Positions 28,038 to 37,056 are shown, counted from the first letter of the stretch. The stretch is DNA of 64,000 nt from JAHEDH01 sp963745865 (GCA_963745865.1 CAVUYZ010000003.1:310001-374000); one strand, 5' to 3'. Numbers and translations: made by a program. The notes: generated by a model from the letters alone, not told the origin.

Positions 28038-28654
28038 ACCGTTCCGAAGAGCCGATCACCCATGTCACCCAGTCCCGGGCGGATGTAGAAGTTGTGGTCG
28101 AGGTCGCGGTCGATCGCCGCGGCGACGATCCTGACGTCGGGATGATGCGATTCCATGTGTTCGATCCCGACCGGGGCTGCGACGACGCACACGGCCGTGA
28201 TGTCGGTCGCCCCGTGCTCCTTCACCTTCGAGACCGCCCAGGACAACGACCCGCCTGTTGCGAGCATCGGCTCCAGGATCAGGACCTTGGCTCCCTCCAT
28301 GGCCGGGAACTTCGTGTAGTACTCCATCGGCTGAGCGGTCTCTTCATTTCGTTGGACGCCTGCGTATCCGATCTTCACGTCGGGGACGAGGTCGACGGCG
28401 GCATCGATCAGCCCCAGCCCGGCCCGCAGGACCGCCACCGCAACGGTCGGCTTGGCGAGTGTCGGAGCGCCCATCCCTTCGAGTGGGGTCTCGATGTCGA
28501 TCTCCGCCAGCTCGAGGTCGCTCGTGGCTTCGGCGACGAGCAGATAGGCGAGTTTCTTGGACGCGCTCCTGAACGATGACGACGGGGTATCCCGTTTCCG
28601 GAGAACGGTGAGGTAGTGCTGGGCGATCGGATGGTCGACTACTGAGACAGGCAT
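28034..28654 (-). CDS. upp: Uracil phosphoribosyltransferase
   Basis: UPRT makes UMP from uracil and PRPP. At 206 residues it is full length. It starts VSVVDHPIAQHYLTVLRKRDT and shows VAVLRAGLGLIDAAVDLVPD, the PRPP-binding loop (KVLILEPMLATGGSLSWAV, with MLATGG in place of the usual DPMLATGGS), and the C-terminal uracil-binding end PGLGDMGDRLFGT. It is the first gene of the minus-strand run upp-ATL-deoB-deoA, all with overlapping or abutting ends. Confidence 0.95.
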   Translation of the reverse strand: MPVSVVDHPIAQHYLTVLRKRDTPSSSFRSASKKLAYLLVAEATSDLELAEIDIETPLEGMGAPTLAKPTVAVAVLRAGLGLIDAAVDLVPDVKIGYAGVQRNEETAQPMEYYTKFPAMEGAKVLILEPMLATGGSLSWAVSKVKEHGATDITAVCVVAAPVGIEHMESHHPDVRIVAAAIDRDLDHNFYIRPGLGDMGDRLFGTV

Positions 28655-28733
28655 GGCACCCGATTATGGCGCGCGCTCACGTCCACCGCCGACCCGGTAG
28701 CCGGCGTCGTGGGGTCGAATCCGGCGGCGGCGC

Positions 28734-31454
28734 TCATCCCGTGTTGCGCATGCCGGCTGCAATCCCGTTCACGGTGAGGAGTAGGGCCCGTGCCGTGTCG
28801 GGGTCGTCGGGGTGCGCCCGCGCCCGCTTGAGGAGCGACACCTGGAGGAAGTTCAACGGGTCGAGGTAGGCGTCCCTGACGGTCAGCGTCCGCTTGAGGA
28901 TGGGAAGATGCTCCATCAGCGCGCCGCTCGTCAACCACGAGATCTGTTCGACCGTCAGCTCGAACTCTGCCCGGATCATCTCGAAGAGATGTCGATGCGG
29001 TTCCGGCACGAGCTGTTCGACGTATCGCCGAGCGATGTTCAGATCGGTCTTCGTGAGCGTCATCTCCACGTTGGAGGCGAACGTCTGGAGGAACAGCCAG
29101 TTGTCCATCATCTCCCGGAGGATCTCTTCGCCCCCCGCAGCCCGGACGGCGCTGAGCCCGGATCCGACGCCGAACCAACCGGGGACGATCTGGCGTGACT
29201 GGGTCCATCCGAACACCCACGGGATCGCCCGGAGGTCCTCGAGCCCGGTGCCCCCACCGGGTCTCCGTGACGGGCGCGATCCGATGTTCATCTCACCCAA
29301 CTCCTCGACCGGCGTCGCCGAGAGGAAGTATTCGACGAGTCCTGGGCTCTCGACAAGCGATCGATAGGTGCCGAATGCTGCATCGGAGAACGATTCCATC
29401 GTGTCGGTCCAGCGGTCGAGCACGTCGGTTGGCTGACGGGAGACGCGGTGCAGCAGAGACGCCTCGAGCACGGATGCCAGCGCCAGCTCGAGGTTGCGAT
29501 CTGCGATCGAGGGGAGGCCGTATTTGTCGGAGATGACCTCGCCCTGCTCGGTCACCTTGATGGGGCCGTCGATGGTGCCGAACGGCTGTGCGAGGATCGC
29601 CTGGTGCGTCGGCCCGCCACCCCGACCGATCGTGCCGCCCCTGCCGTGGAAGAGCAGCAGGGTGACTCCGTGCTTCTGAGCTGCGTTCCGCAGCAGTCGC
29701 TGCGCCTTGTAGATCTCCCATTGCGAGGTGGTGATCCCACCGAACTTGTTCGAATCCGAGTATCCGAGCATCACCTCCTGGGTGTTGCCGCGAAGCTCGA
29801 CGATCCGGCGGTAGGGAGCGCACGCCAACAGCGCGTCGAGCAATTCGCCGGCGCGCCGCAACTCGTCGATCGTCTCGAACAAGGGGACGAAGCCCACGCG
29901 TGCGACGTCGGATTGGAGATCGACGAGCCCGGTCTCCCGGCCCAGCACCGCGGCGGCGAGCACGTCGTCGATTCCGGTCGTCATCGACACGATGTACGAC
30001 TCGATCACCCGGTCCCCGAAGCGATCCTTGGCATCCCTGATCGCTCGAAACGTGTCGAACGTTGCTCGAGCCCGTCCTTCGAAGCCGGTTGCCGGCGTCG
30101 AGAGCGGCCGCGGGCTGGCGAGCTCGCTCTCGAGCAGTTGGGTTCGCGCGTCCCGGTCGAGTCCCTCGTAGTCGAGGTCGATCCGGCGGTACAGCTGCGC
30201 GAGCACGTCGTGGTGGCGGTCTGCATGCTCGCGGACATCCATCGTGGCGAGGTGGAACCCGAACGTCGAGACTGCGTTCGCCAATCGCATGAGTACCCCG
30301 TTGGCGATGAGCTCTCCAGAGTCTGCGGCGAGGGAGCGTTGCATGACCTCGATGTCGGCGATCATCTCCTCGGGCACGGAGTAGTCGACGCCCGGCACGT
30401 GCCGGGAGCGCTCGGCGATGCGTCGACGGGTGCTCTTGAGCCGTGAGTGGATGTACGCGCATTTCAGCCGGTACGGCTCCTCGGCATTGAGCTCCCTGAA
30501 CCGTTCGAAGACCTGGGGCAGCTGTTCCCGATCGCGTTCGAGGCTGTCGGCGAGCTCCGCGGACACGTCCCTGATCGCCGACGACGTCGACAGCTCTCCT
30601 GCAGCCAGCTCCACCATCTCGATCAGGTTCCTCAGGCCGTGGTCGTGCTGGATCTCCAGGACCTCGATCGTCGTCTCGGGCATCACCGATGGATTCCCGT
30701 CGCGGTCGCCGCCGACCCAGGTTCCGAACCTGATCGGCACCGTGATGTCGGATGAGGACCGGCCCAGCCGCTCCAGCTGCAGCGCGATGTCGCCCGACAG
30801 AGCAGGGACGACGTCGGTCTCGAGCTGGTCGAAGTAGAAGATCGCCGACCGGGCCTCGTCGACCGGCTCCGGTCGGGCTCTCCGGAGCTCGTCGGTCTGC
30901 CAGATCTGGTCGATGAGCTCGGCGATCCGACGATCGATCCGGTCGAGCTCGGAGGGAGACCGCCGGAGACTCTGGCGTTGATCGAGCAGCTCTGCGATCG
31001 CCCCGAGCTTCGTGAGGAGGGTTCTCCTCGCCGCTTCGGTCGGGTGCGCGGTGAAGACCGGGCGGAGCTCGAGTCGGTCGAGCACCGCCTCGACGAGGCG
31101 TGGGTCGAGGTCGGCCGCGACGATGCGATCGACGGTGGCGGCGAGGGTCTGCTCGTTGTCCTTCAGGGTGAGATCCCCGACCCGGTGGGTCTGTTCAGCG
31201 ACGTTGGCGAGGTAGAAGTAGGCGGTGAACGCCCGGACCAGGTTGATGGTCTCGTCCATGTCGAGTGACTCGAGCACCGCGTCGAGTTCCGTCAGGTCTC
31301 CTGACCCCTCACGTCCTGCTTTGGTGAGTGATCGAACTCGCTCGACGATGTCGAGCAGAGCCGGCCCGTGTTGGCGTGTGAGGGCATCGCCCAGCTGCAT
31401 GCCCAGCCGGCGGATGTCCGCTCGCAACAGGGCGTCGGTGTCTGGGGAGTCCAT
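28734..31454 (-). CDS. ppc: Phosphoenolpyruvate carboxylase
   Basis: This enzyme carboxylates PEP with bicarbonate to oxaloacetate, an anaplerotic reaction feeding the TCA cycle. The 906 residues match the family. Catalytic signatures are visible: VFTAHPTEAARRTLL with the essential His, GTWVGGDRDGNPSVMPETT, MLGYSDSNKFGGITTSQWEIY, LLFHGRGGTIGRGGGPTH, and SRPSRRPGGGTGLEDLRAIPWVFGWTQSR. It ends with the conserved C-terminal NTG. It stands alone, divergent from ffh with about 100 bases between starts. Confidence 0.97.
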   Translation of the reverse strand: MDSPDTDALLRADIRRLGMQLGDALTRQHGPALLDIVERVRSLTKAGREGSGDLTELDAVLESLDMDETINLVRAFTAYFYLANVAEQTHRVGDLTLKDNEQTLAATVDRIVAADLDPRLVEAVLDRLELRPVFTAHPTEAARRTLLTKLGAIAELLDQRQSLRRSPSELDRIDRRIAELIDQIWQTDELRRARPEPVDEARSAIFYFDQLETDVVPALSGDIALQLERLGRSSSDITVPIRFGTWVGGDRDGNPSVMPETTIEVLEIQHDHGLRNLIEMVELAAGELSTSSAIRDVSAELADSLERDREQLPQVFERFRELNAEEPYRLKCAYIHSRLKSTRRRIAERSRHVPGVDYSVPEEMIADIEVMQRSLAADSGELIANGVLMRLANAVSTFGFHLATMDVREHADRHHDVLAQLYRRIDLDYEGLDRDARTQLLESELASPRPLSTPATGFEGRARATFDTFRAIRDAKDRFGDRVIESYIVSMTTGIDDVLAAAVLGRETGLVDLQSDVARVGFVPLFETIDELRRAGELLDALLACAPYRRIVELRGNTQEVMLGYSDSNKFGGITTSQWEIYKAQRLLRNAAQKHGVTLLLFHGRGGTIGRGGGPTHQAILAQPFGTIDGPIKVTEQGEVISDKYGLPSIADRNLELALASVLEASLLHRVSRQPTDVLDRWTDTMESFSDAAFGTYRSLVESPGLVEYFLSATPVEELGEMNIGSRPSRRPGGGTGLEDLRAIPWVFGWTQSRQIVPGWFGVGSGLSAVRAAGGEEILREMMDNWLFLQTFASNVEMTLTKTDLNIARRYVEQLVPEPHRHLFEMIRAEFELTVEQISWLTSGALMEHLPILKRTLTVRDAYLDPLNFLQVSLLKRARAHPDDPDTARALLLTVNGIAAGMRNTG

Positions 31455-31557
31455 GGGTGCGTGAGGGTACCGGGATCGATGCTCCGGCCGTCGAGATGGT
31501 CGCGGCTCTTCGGTGCCTTTCCGACGAGATCGGGGCCACAGCTAGCGTGAACCCCAC

Positions 31558-32892
31558 ATGTTCGACACTCTCACCGACCGATTCGAGGGCGTGTTCACGC
31601 GGCTACGCAGCAAAGGCAAGCTGTCGGAGCCCGATATCGACGCAGCTCTCAGAGAAGTTCGCCTCGCCCTGCTCGAGGCGGATGTGAACGTCGGCGTCGC
31701 ACGGAGCATGTTGGCGCGGATCAAGGAGCGGGCACTCACCGCCGAGGTCCAACAGAGCCTCACTCCCGGCCAACAGGTCATCAAGATCGTGCACGAGGAG
31801 CTCATCACGACCCTCGGATCGGGCACGGCCGAGTTGAACAAGGGCCCGAAGCCGCTCACGATCCTGATGGTCGGACTGCAAGGCTCCGGCAAGACGACCA
31901 CTTCGGGAAAGCTCGCCAAGCGCCTCAAGGACGAGGGCAAGAAACCGCTGCTCGTCGCCGCCGACCTGCAGCGTCCTGCCGCCATCGAGCAGCTGCAACG
32001 TCTGGGTGAGCGGATCGGCGTCCCGGTGTACACGGAGCGCACCGGCCGGACCAGGAAACTCGTGAAGAACGCCATGCGGGAAGCGGTGCGGATGGGCAAC
32101 GACGTCGTCATCGTCGACACCGCGGGTCGACTGCAGATCGACGAGGCGCTCATGACAGAGCTCGCAGACATCGAGCGCGAGGCACAGCCAGACGAGGTGC
32201 TCCTGGTCGTCGACGCGATGACGGGCCAAGATGCTGTCAACGTGGCTCGAGGGTTCGCGGAGCGGACCTCCGTGTCCGGTGTCATCTTGTCGAAGCTCGA
32301 CGGTGACGCCCGTGGGGGAGCGGCGATCTCGGTCCGAGAGGTGACCGGCGTCCCGATCAAGTTCGCCGGCGTGGGAGAGGGCCTTGGGGACTTCGAGCCG
32401 TTCCATCCCGAGCGGATGGCGAGTCGGATCCTGGGGATGGGCGACGTGCTCTCGCTGATCGAGAAGGCCGAGTCACACATCGACGAGGAGTCAGCCGAGC
32501 GCTCGGTGCGGAAGATGGCGAAGGGCCAGTTCACCCTCGACGACTTCCTCGAGCAGTTCCAGATGATCAAGCGGATGGGGCCGCTCAAGGACATTCTTGC
32601 TATGCTGCCAGGCGCCGGTTCCGCGCTGCGTGATGTCGATATCGACGATCGCGATCTGGCCCGGGTCGAGGCGATCATCCGCTCGATGACGCCGGAGGAA
32701 CGGCAGAAGCCAAAGATCATCGGCGGAAGCCGACGGCGTCGGATCGCGAACGGGTCGGGAACGACCCCCCAGGACGTGAATCGCCTGCTCAAACAGTTCG
32801 CGGATGCACAGAAGATGATGAAACAGATGGCCGGAGGCAGGGGTCTCGCAGGGATTCCCGGACTCGCCGCCGGCCGACGAACCAAGAGGTGA
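31558..32892 (+). CDS. ffh: Signal recognition particle protein Ffh
   Basis: This is the SRP GTPase that binds 4.5S RNA and signal sequences on ribosomes. In order it has the N domain (MFDTLTDRFEGVFTRLRSKGKL), a G domain with GLQGSGKTTTSGKLAK, DLQRPAAIEQLQ, DTAGRLQIDEALM and SKLDGDARGGAAIS, and a methionine-rich M domain (FLEQFQMIKRMGPLKDIL through MMKQMAGG). The total is 444 residues. It is the first gene of the plus-strand ffh-rpsP-khpA-rimM run, with four bases to rpsP. Its receptor FtsY is at 20.5 kb. Confidence 0.97.
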   Translation: MFDTLTDRFEGVFTRLRSKGKLSEPDIDAALREVRLALLEADVNVGVARSMLARIKERALTAEVQQSLTPGQQVIKIVHEELITTLGSGTAELNKGPKPLTILMVGLQGSGKTTTSGKLAKRLKDEGKKPLLVAADLQRPAAIEQLQRLGERIGVPVYTERTGRTRKLVKNAMREAVRMGNDVVIVDTAGRLQIDEALMTELADIEREAQPDEVLLVVDAMTGQDAVNVARGFAERTSVSGVILSKLDGDARGGAAISVREVTGVPIKFAGVGEGLGDFEPFHPERMASRILGMGDVLSLIEKAESHIDEESAERSVRKMAKGQFTLDDFLEQFQMIKRMGPLKDILAMLPGAGSALRDVDIDDRDLARVEAIIRSMTPEERQKPKIIGGSRRRRIANGSGTTPQDVNRLLKQFADAQKMMKQMAGGRGLAGIPGLAAGRRTKR

Positions 32893-32896
32893 ACAA

Positions 32897-33292
32897 ATGG
32901 CCGTGAAAATGCGCTTGACGCGGATGGGGAAGAAGAAGTCCCCCTATTACCGCGTGGTCGTGATCGACGGGCGTTCCCAACGGGACGGCCGATACATCGA
33001 CCTGATCGGTCGATACGACCCCCGCCAGGACCCGTCGCTGATCGAGATCGACGAGGAGAAGGCACTCGATTGGCTCAGCAAGGGTGTCCAGCCCACCGAA
33101 GCGGTGGCAAAACTGCTCGAGATCAGTGGCGTCACGTCGAAATTCAAGGTCGCATCCGGTCGCATCCACACGGTCGGCGGCAAGCCTGAAGCTGCCGCAC
33201 CCGAGGCACCTGTGACGGCCACTGAGGAGGAGGCGCCCGCAGACGACACCGTCGAGACTGCGGACACCGACTCCACGTCCGAGGAGGAATGA
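32897..33292 (+). CDS. rpsP: 30S ribosomal protein S16
   Basis: The 131-residue protein begins MAVKMRLTRMGKKKSPYYRVVVIDGRSQRDGRYIDLIGRYDP in pattern, typical of S16. It has a C-terminal acidic, alanine-rich extension of about 45 residues (TATEEEAPADDTVE) common in actinobacterial S16 proteins. It lies between ffh and khpA with overlapping ends. Confidence 0.97.
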   Translation: MAVKMRLTRMGKKKSPYYRVVVIDGRSQRDGRYIDLIGRYDPRQDPSLIEIDEEKALDWLSKGVQPTEAVAKLLEISGVTSKFKVASGRIHTVGGKPEAAAPEAPVTATEEEAPADDTVETADTDSTSEEE

Positions 33293-33549
33293 CTGTGAGT
33301 GGCAACGGCAAGATCGTCGAGGACGTCGTCACGTATCTCGTGAAGCAGATCGTCTCCAAACCCGATGAGGTCGACATCACGATGGTCGACCAGGGCCCCG
33401 ACGAGGTCGTGGCCGAGGTGAGGACCGCCAAGGGCGACCTGGGTCGCGTCATCGGTCGGCGCGGTCGCGTCGCCCGTGCCATTCGGACCGTCGCCCAGGC
33501 TGCGGCCGACGAGGAAGGCCTCACGGCGGGCGTTGAGTTCGTCGACTGA
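33289..33549 (+). CDS. khpA: KH-domain RNA-binding protein KhpA
   Basis: This 86-residue single KH domain contains the GXXG loop within GRVIGRRGRVARAIRTV. KhpA proteins bind small and structured RNAs, often with KhpB/Jag, and are always placed between rpsP and rimM in Gram-positive bacteria, as here. The start overlaps the rpsP stop by four bases. It may be GTG at 33298, three codons inside the ATG used. Confidence 0.93.
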   Translation: MTVSGNGKIVEDVVTYLVKQIVSKPDEVDITMVDQGPDEVVAEVRTAKGDLGRVIGRRGRVARAIRTVAQAAADEEGLTAGVEFVD

Positions 33550-34045
33550 GCGCATCATCGTCGGCCTGATCGGGAAACCGTTCGGCCTCGACGGGCACGT
33601 GACGGTACGCGTCGAATCAGACGACGATGACCGCTTCGCCATTGGTTCGGTCTTTCCGGGTCCCGATGAAACCGAACTCGTCGTCGACGACGTTCGTGAC
33701 GCCGAGCGGGGGGTCGTGGTGCGCTTCAAAGGTCACACCACCCGGGCGCGTGCCGAGGAACTCCGCGGTCACGTCCTCACGATCTCGGTCGACCAGCGCC
33801 GTGACCTCGACGAGGACGAGTTCTGGCCCGACGAGCTCGTTGGAATGATCGTGGTCGACGAGAACGGTGAGAGAATCGGCACCGTGTCCTCCGTCGTCGA
33901 GGGGCCCGCCCAGGAACGTCTCGTGGTACGAGCGGCCGCCGGGTTCGACGTCGAGATCCCCTTCGTGGCAGCGATCGTGATCGACGTCGATCTCGACGAC
34001 AGAACCGTGACGATCAAGGCGATGCCGGGCCTCATCGAGCAGTGA
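33533..34045 (+). CDS. rimM: Ribosome maturation factor RimM
   Basis: This 30S maturation factor binds S19. The N-terminal barrel reads VGLIGKPFGLDGHVTVRVESDD, and the PRC-barrel follows at DEFWPDELVGMIVVDENGERIGTV, ending with the conserved IPFVAAIVIDVDLDDRTVTIKAMPGLIE. The TTG at 33533 is chosen because it gives the normal six residues before IVGLIGKPFG; it overlaps khpA by 17 bases. Earlier starts would overlap khpA by over 70 bases. About 170 residues. Confidence 0.92.
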   Translation: MSSSTERIIVGLIGKPFGLDGHVTVRVESDDDDRFAIGSVFPGPDETELVVDDVRDAERGVVVRFKGHTTRARAEELRGHVLTISVDQRRDLDEDEFWPDELVGMIVVDENGERIGTVSSVVEGPAQERLVVRAAAGFDVEIPFVAAIVIDVDLDDRTVTIKAMPGLIEQ

Positions 34046-34073
34046 CGCAGCGATCCAGAGGGATCATCTTCGG

Positions 34074-34946
34074 TCACGGCAGGTTCAGCGCAATCCGGGG
34101 TGCGTCACCGGCTGCCACCTCGTGGATCCCGACGGTGCTGATGTCCACCACGGACCGGAATCGAGTCCATGCCGTTGGCGACTCAGCCAACTCGATCTGG
34201 CGGGTTCTCGTCGGTGCCGTGGACCGAACGGCGATGTCGATGGTCGATCCCGCCCGGCCGTAGCCTTCGATCACGATCGGCGCGGAGGTGGAACTCGGCG
34301 CGGGAGACAGCAGAATCGTGGTGGCGCCGGCGGCGGGTCGCTCTGGCACGTCGGGTCCCCCCCGGATCACCTCCACCACCAATCGCGCCGGCGCCGACAC
34401 CGTCCTGATCCTGGTGAGGGACGCCGCCCCGAGCAGGAGGTCGGCAGCCAACCCGCCGGTCTCCGAATCCCAGATGACGAACACCGCGTCGAGAAGGTCC
34501 GTTCCAATCGTCTGGTCCGAGAGGGTGGAGTCTGCGAGATCCGGACCGAAAGCGATCCTGACCACACCGAGTTCGCGGAGGAACTCACCCCGATACCTCG
34601 GTGGGTCGACTGCGGGTGCGCCCTGAGCAGTTCGGAACTCGATGGTGAGCGCGGCGCAGTCCCCCGAGTCGGTCCATGACACCCCCGAAATCGTTGTCGA
34701 GTCTCCCGGCAGGTCGTTGCGGCCCATGAACCCCTCCTGCTCGAAAGGCATCCCCTCGGCGAAGCACCGATCCGGAGCGGTCGTGCCGGGGGTCAGTTGG
34801 GGCTCGGTGGTGGTGGTGGAGGAGGAGGTGGTCGTCGAACTCGACCCGGACGTTGGTGGTGTCGGTGTGGTGATCGTCGACGGAGTCTGCGCAGCCGGCG
34901 CGCACGCCGCGGCAATGACTGTCAGCAGCACGACCCATCGTCTCAT
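34074..34946 (-). CDS. Secreted lipoprotein with AMIN-like and Gmad2-like domains
   Basis: The N-terminal signal ends in a lipobox (VIAAACAP), so the product should be lipid-anchored outside the membrane. A Ser/Thr/Pro-rich linker (residues 20-55) leads to a beta-rich domain whose ends (ALTIEFRTAQG, ARLVVEVIRGG) resemble the actinobacterial AMIN-like domain. The C-terminal 80 residues resemble the Ig-like Gmad2 domain of spore-germination and cell-surface proteins (PIVIEGYGRAGSTIDIAVRS). Function is unknown, probably in the envelope. It is the first of the accessory genes placed between rimM and trmD and faces rimM. Confidence 0.6.
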   Translation of the reverse strand: MRRWVVLLTVIAAACAPAAQTPSTITTPTPPTSGSSSTTTSSSTTTTEPQLTPGTTAPDRCFAEGMPFEQEGFMGRNDLPGDSTTISGVSWTDSGDCAALTIEFRTAQGAPAVDPPRYRGEFLRELGVVRIAFGPDLADSTLSDQTIGTDLLDAVFVIWDSETGGLAADLLLGAASLTRIRTVSAPARLVVEVIRGGPDVPERPAAGATTILLSPAPSSTSAPIVIEGYGRAGSTIDIAVRSTAPTRTRQIELAESPTAWTRFRSVVDISTVGIHEVAAGDAPRIALNLP

Positions 34947-34999
34947 CGTCGAGGATCGTACTGACCGCTGTCGACGACGCTCCGCCGTAGCCTGGCGTC

Positions 35000-36136
35000 A
35001 TGGCAGGGCCAGAGGCATCGGAACGAATCGAATCGACGTTCAACAGGATCGCTGTCGGCTCCCGGGTCGTCGCAGCCGTGTGGATGCTGGCGCTGGGTGC
35101 CGTGACGTTGGTCAGGGGTGTCGAGCGGCCGGCGGTCGCCGTTGCCGGGTTGATGGTCGCAGTGATCTGGGCCGGATCGAGCGTGTGGATCCATGCTCGG
35201 ACGCCGTCGGCAATGCTCGATCCCTCGATGTTGGCGGTCGATGCTGCGGTCGCCGTGGCCTCGGTGATCGCCGCCGGCGCATCGGGAACGACGATCTCGT
35301 TCTACGGCGGGCTCCCCCTGATCGTGGTCGGGATCACAGCGTTGAAGTCGCAGAAGGCTGCATTGGCGGTCGCGACCGGCCTGGCGATCGTGCAGCTGTC
35401 GACGCTCGGCGTGAAGACGATGGAGCAGGTGGTCGATCAGCTGACGTTGATTCTCGCCTATGTCGGGATCGCGTTGCTCGTCTCGTGGATCGTCGGCGTT
35501 CTCAGGAACTCGCAGTCTGAGCTCGAGCGAGCGAACGCCGCCGCAGGGGAGGCTCGGGCCGCGGCCGTTCGCGAGGCGGAGCGGGCAGAGATCAGCCGGC
35601 ATCTCCACGACTCGGTGTTGCAGACCCTCGCCCTCATCCAGCGCAACAGCGGCGACGCCCGTGAGGTGACGCTCCAGGCGCGGCGCCAGGAGCGGGAGCT
35701 CCGGGAGTGGCTGTTCGGCGAGCGCCCGGACACCCTCGACGGCGGTGTGTTCGAAGACGCGCTTCGTGCGGCTGCGGCGTCTATCGAGCAACGCTTCGGG
35801 GTCTCGATCGACGTCGTCTGTGTCGGCTCGGCGCCTCTGTCTGAGCCGGTCGGGAAGCTGGTGTCCGCTGCCACCCAGGCGATGGTCAACGCCGCCGAGC
35901 ACTCCGGGGTCGGAGAGATCGACGTGTACGGCGAGGCCGGAGACCGTACGGTCACGGTGTTCGTCAGAGATCGGGGCCGCGGCTTCGATCCCGAGGCCGT
36001 GCCGGCGGGACGGCACGGCGTGAAGGACTCGATCGTGGGCAGGATGGCGTCGGTCGGGGGAGAGGCGCACCTGCGCACCGACGCCGGGAAGGGAACGGAA
36101 TGGTCATTGAGCGTGGACATCGAGGACGGAGGGTGA
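35000..36136 (+). CDS. Membrane-bound sensor histidine kinase (NarL/DesK-like group)
   Basis: The 378-residue protein has about five transmembrane helices in residues 20-170, then a short coiled coil and the dimerisation box RHLHDSVLQTLALIQR; by analogy with NarX, His203 is the phospho-acceptor. The ATP-binding domain shows the N box (MVNAAEHSG) and G boxes (DRGRGFDP and GKGTEWSLSVD). The extracytoplasmic loops are short, so it may sense the membrane itself. The cognate response regulator starts one base after its stop. The signal is unknown. Confidence 0.88.
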   Translation: MAGPEASERIESTFNRIAVGSRVVAAVWMLALGAVTLVRGVERPAVAVAGLMVAVIWAGSSVWIHARTPSAMLDPSMLAVDAAVAVASVIAAGASGTTISFYGGLPLIVVGITALKSQKAALAVATGLAIVQLSTLGVKTMEQVVDQLTLILAYVGIALLVSWIVGVLRNSQSELERANAAAGEARAAAVREAERAEISRHLHDSVLQTLALIQRNSGDAREVTLQARRQERELREWLFGERPDTLDGGVFEDALRAAAASIEQRFGVSIDVVCVGSAPLSEPVGKLVSAATQAMVNAAEHSGVGEIDVYGEAGDRTVTVFVRDRGRGFDPEAVPAGRHGVKDSIVGRMASVGGEAHLRTDAGKGTEWSLSVDIEDGG

Positions 36137-36137
36137 G

Positions 36138-36797
36138 ATGAGTGAGCCTGCGGTACCGGACCAACCGATCCGGGTTTTTGTGGTTGACGACCACGATCTG
36201 TTCCGTGGCGGCGTGAAGGGAGCGCTCCCGCCGGACATCGAGGTGGTCGGCGAGGCATCGGACACCGAGGCGGCCATCGAGCTGATTCCCGAGCGGTCTC
36301 CCGATGTGGTGCTCCTCGACGTCCACCTCCCGGGCGGTGGGGGCCGTGAGGTCGTGGCGGCGCTCCATGAGACCCTCCCTGACGTTCGCTTCCTGGCCCT
36401 GAGCGCCTCGGATGCGCCAGACGATGTCGTGGCCGTGATTCGATCCGGCGCCCGCGGCTACGTCACCAAGTCGATCTCAGCCGACGAGTTGGCCGAGGCG
36501 ATCCGCAAGGTCGCCGGGGGAGAGGCGGTCTTCTCTCCACGCCTCGCTGGGTTCGTGCTGGACGCGTTCTCGACGATGCCGGTGGGCGACATCGATCCCG
36601 AGCTCGACCAACTGACCGACCGCGAGCGCGAGGTGCTCAGGCTGATCGCGCGTGGATACACCTATCGGGAAGCGGGTGAAGAGCTGTTCATCTCCGTCAA
36701 GACGATCGAGTCGCACGTCTCCTCGGTGCTCCGCAAACTCCATCTGTCCAACCGGAACGAGCTGACCCGGTGGGCGGTCGAGCGACGCCTGATCTGA
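36138..36797 (+). CDS. LuxR/NarL-type response regulator
   Basis: The receiver domain (residues 10-125) has the acidic pocket VVDDHD, the phospho-acceptor Asp61 in DVVLLDVHLPGG, and the conserved Lys in GYVTKSIS. The C-terminal LuxR helix-turn-helix spans about residues 155-215 (LTDREREVLRLIARGYTYREA to SVKTIESHVSSVLRKL). It is 219 residues long and encoded immediately after its kinase. Target genes cannot be told; the ribbon-helix-helix module that follows is one candidate. Confidence 0.93.
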   Translation: MSEPAVPDQPIRVFVVDDHDLFRGGVKGALPPDIEVVGEASDTEAAIELIPERSPDVVLLDVHLPGGGGREVVAALHETLPDVRFLALSASDAPDDVVAVIRSGARGYVTKSISADELAEAIRKVAGGEAVFSPRLAGFVLDAFSTMPVGDIDPELDQLTDREREVLRLIARGYTYREAGEELFISVKTIESHVSSVLRKLHLSNRNELTRWAVERRLI

Positions 36798-36820
36798 TCC
36801 GTCGATGCGGCTCACCCCGA

Positions 36821-36859
36821 CCCCGTGACAAAGCCCCTTGACAAAGCCCCTTGACAAAG
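36821..36859 (+). repeat. Three tandem 13-bp copies containing (T/G)TGACA
   Basis: The units CCCCGTGACAAAG, CCCCTTGACAAAG and CCCCTTGACAAAG are directly joined. Units two and three contain a consensus -35 hexamer TTGACA. They lie 24 bases after the response-regulator stop and just before the operator-like region of the next module. Confidence 0.9.
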
Positions 36860-36888
36860 TGATGTCAATCTGACATCATGATGACATC
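36851..36888 (+). promoter_or_regulatory. Promoter overlapped by TGACATC operator half-sites
   Basis: TTGACA at 36851 is followed after 17 bases by CATCAT (4 of 6 matches to a -10 box). The element TGACATC occurs at 36871 and 36882 (11 bases apart, one helical turn) and inverted at 36861 (GATGTCA), so the -10 box is covered by a palindrome. A repressor binding here would block the promoter. The ribbon-helix-helix protein encoded two genes on is the obvious candidate for autoregulation. The promoter strength is inferred. Confidence 0.6.
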
Positions 36889-36927
36889 GCACCGGATTCG
36901 CCGGTGGTGATGGAAGGGAAAGAGGCC

Positions 36928-37056
36928 ATGTACCGGGGAATGCAGACGATGTCACACTTTGCGGATCAGCGGATCCGCACGTACATGGAAACAGCGGCAG
37001 GGCCGGGTGCCCTCGAAGCTCCCGAGCGGCGGATCCGCCGCCATCGGAGCCGCTGA
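36928..37056 (+). CDS. Small 42-residue basic protein, translationally coupled to the next gene
   Basis: The ATG at 36928 follows a good purine-rich ribosome-binding run (GGAAGGGAAAGAGG). The product of 42 residues begins MYRGMQTMSHFADQRI and ends in an arginine-rich tail (PERRIRRHRSR). Its stop TGA overlaps the ATG of the ribbon-helix-helix gene. It is below usual annotation cut-offs. I recognise no family; it may be a real micro-protein or a leader that couples translation. Confidence 0.5.
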   Translation: MYRGMQTMSHFADQRIRTYMETAAGPGALEAPERRIRRHRSR

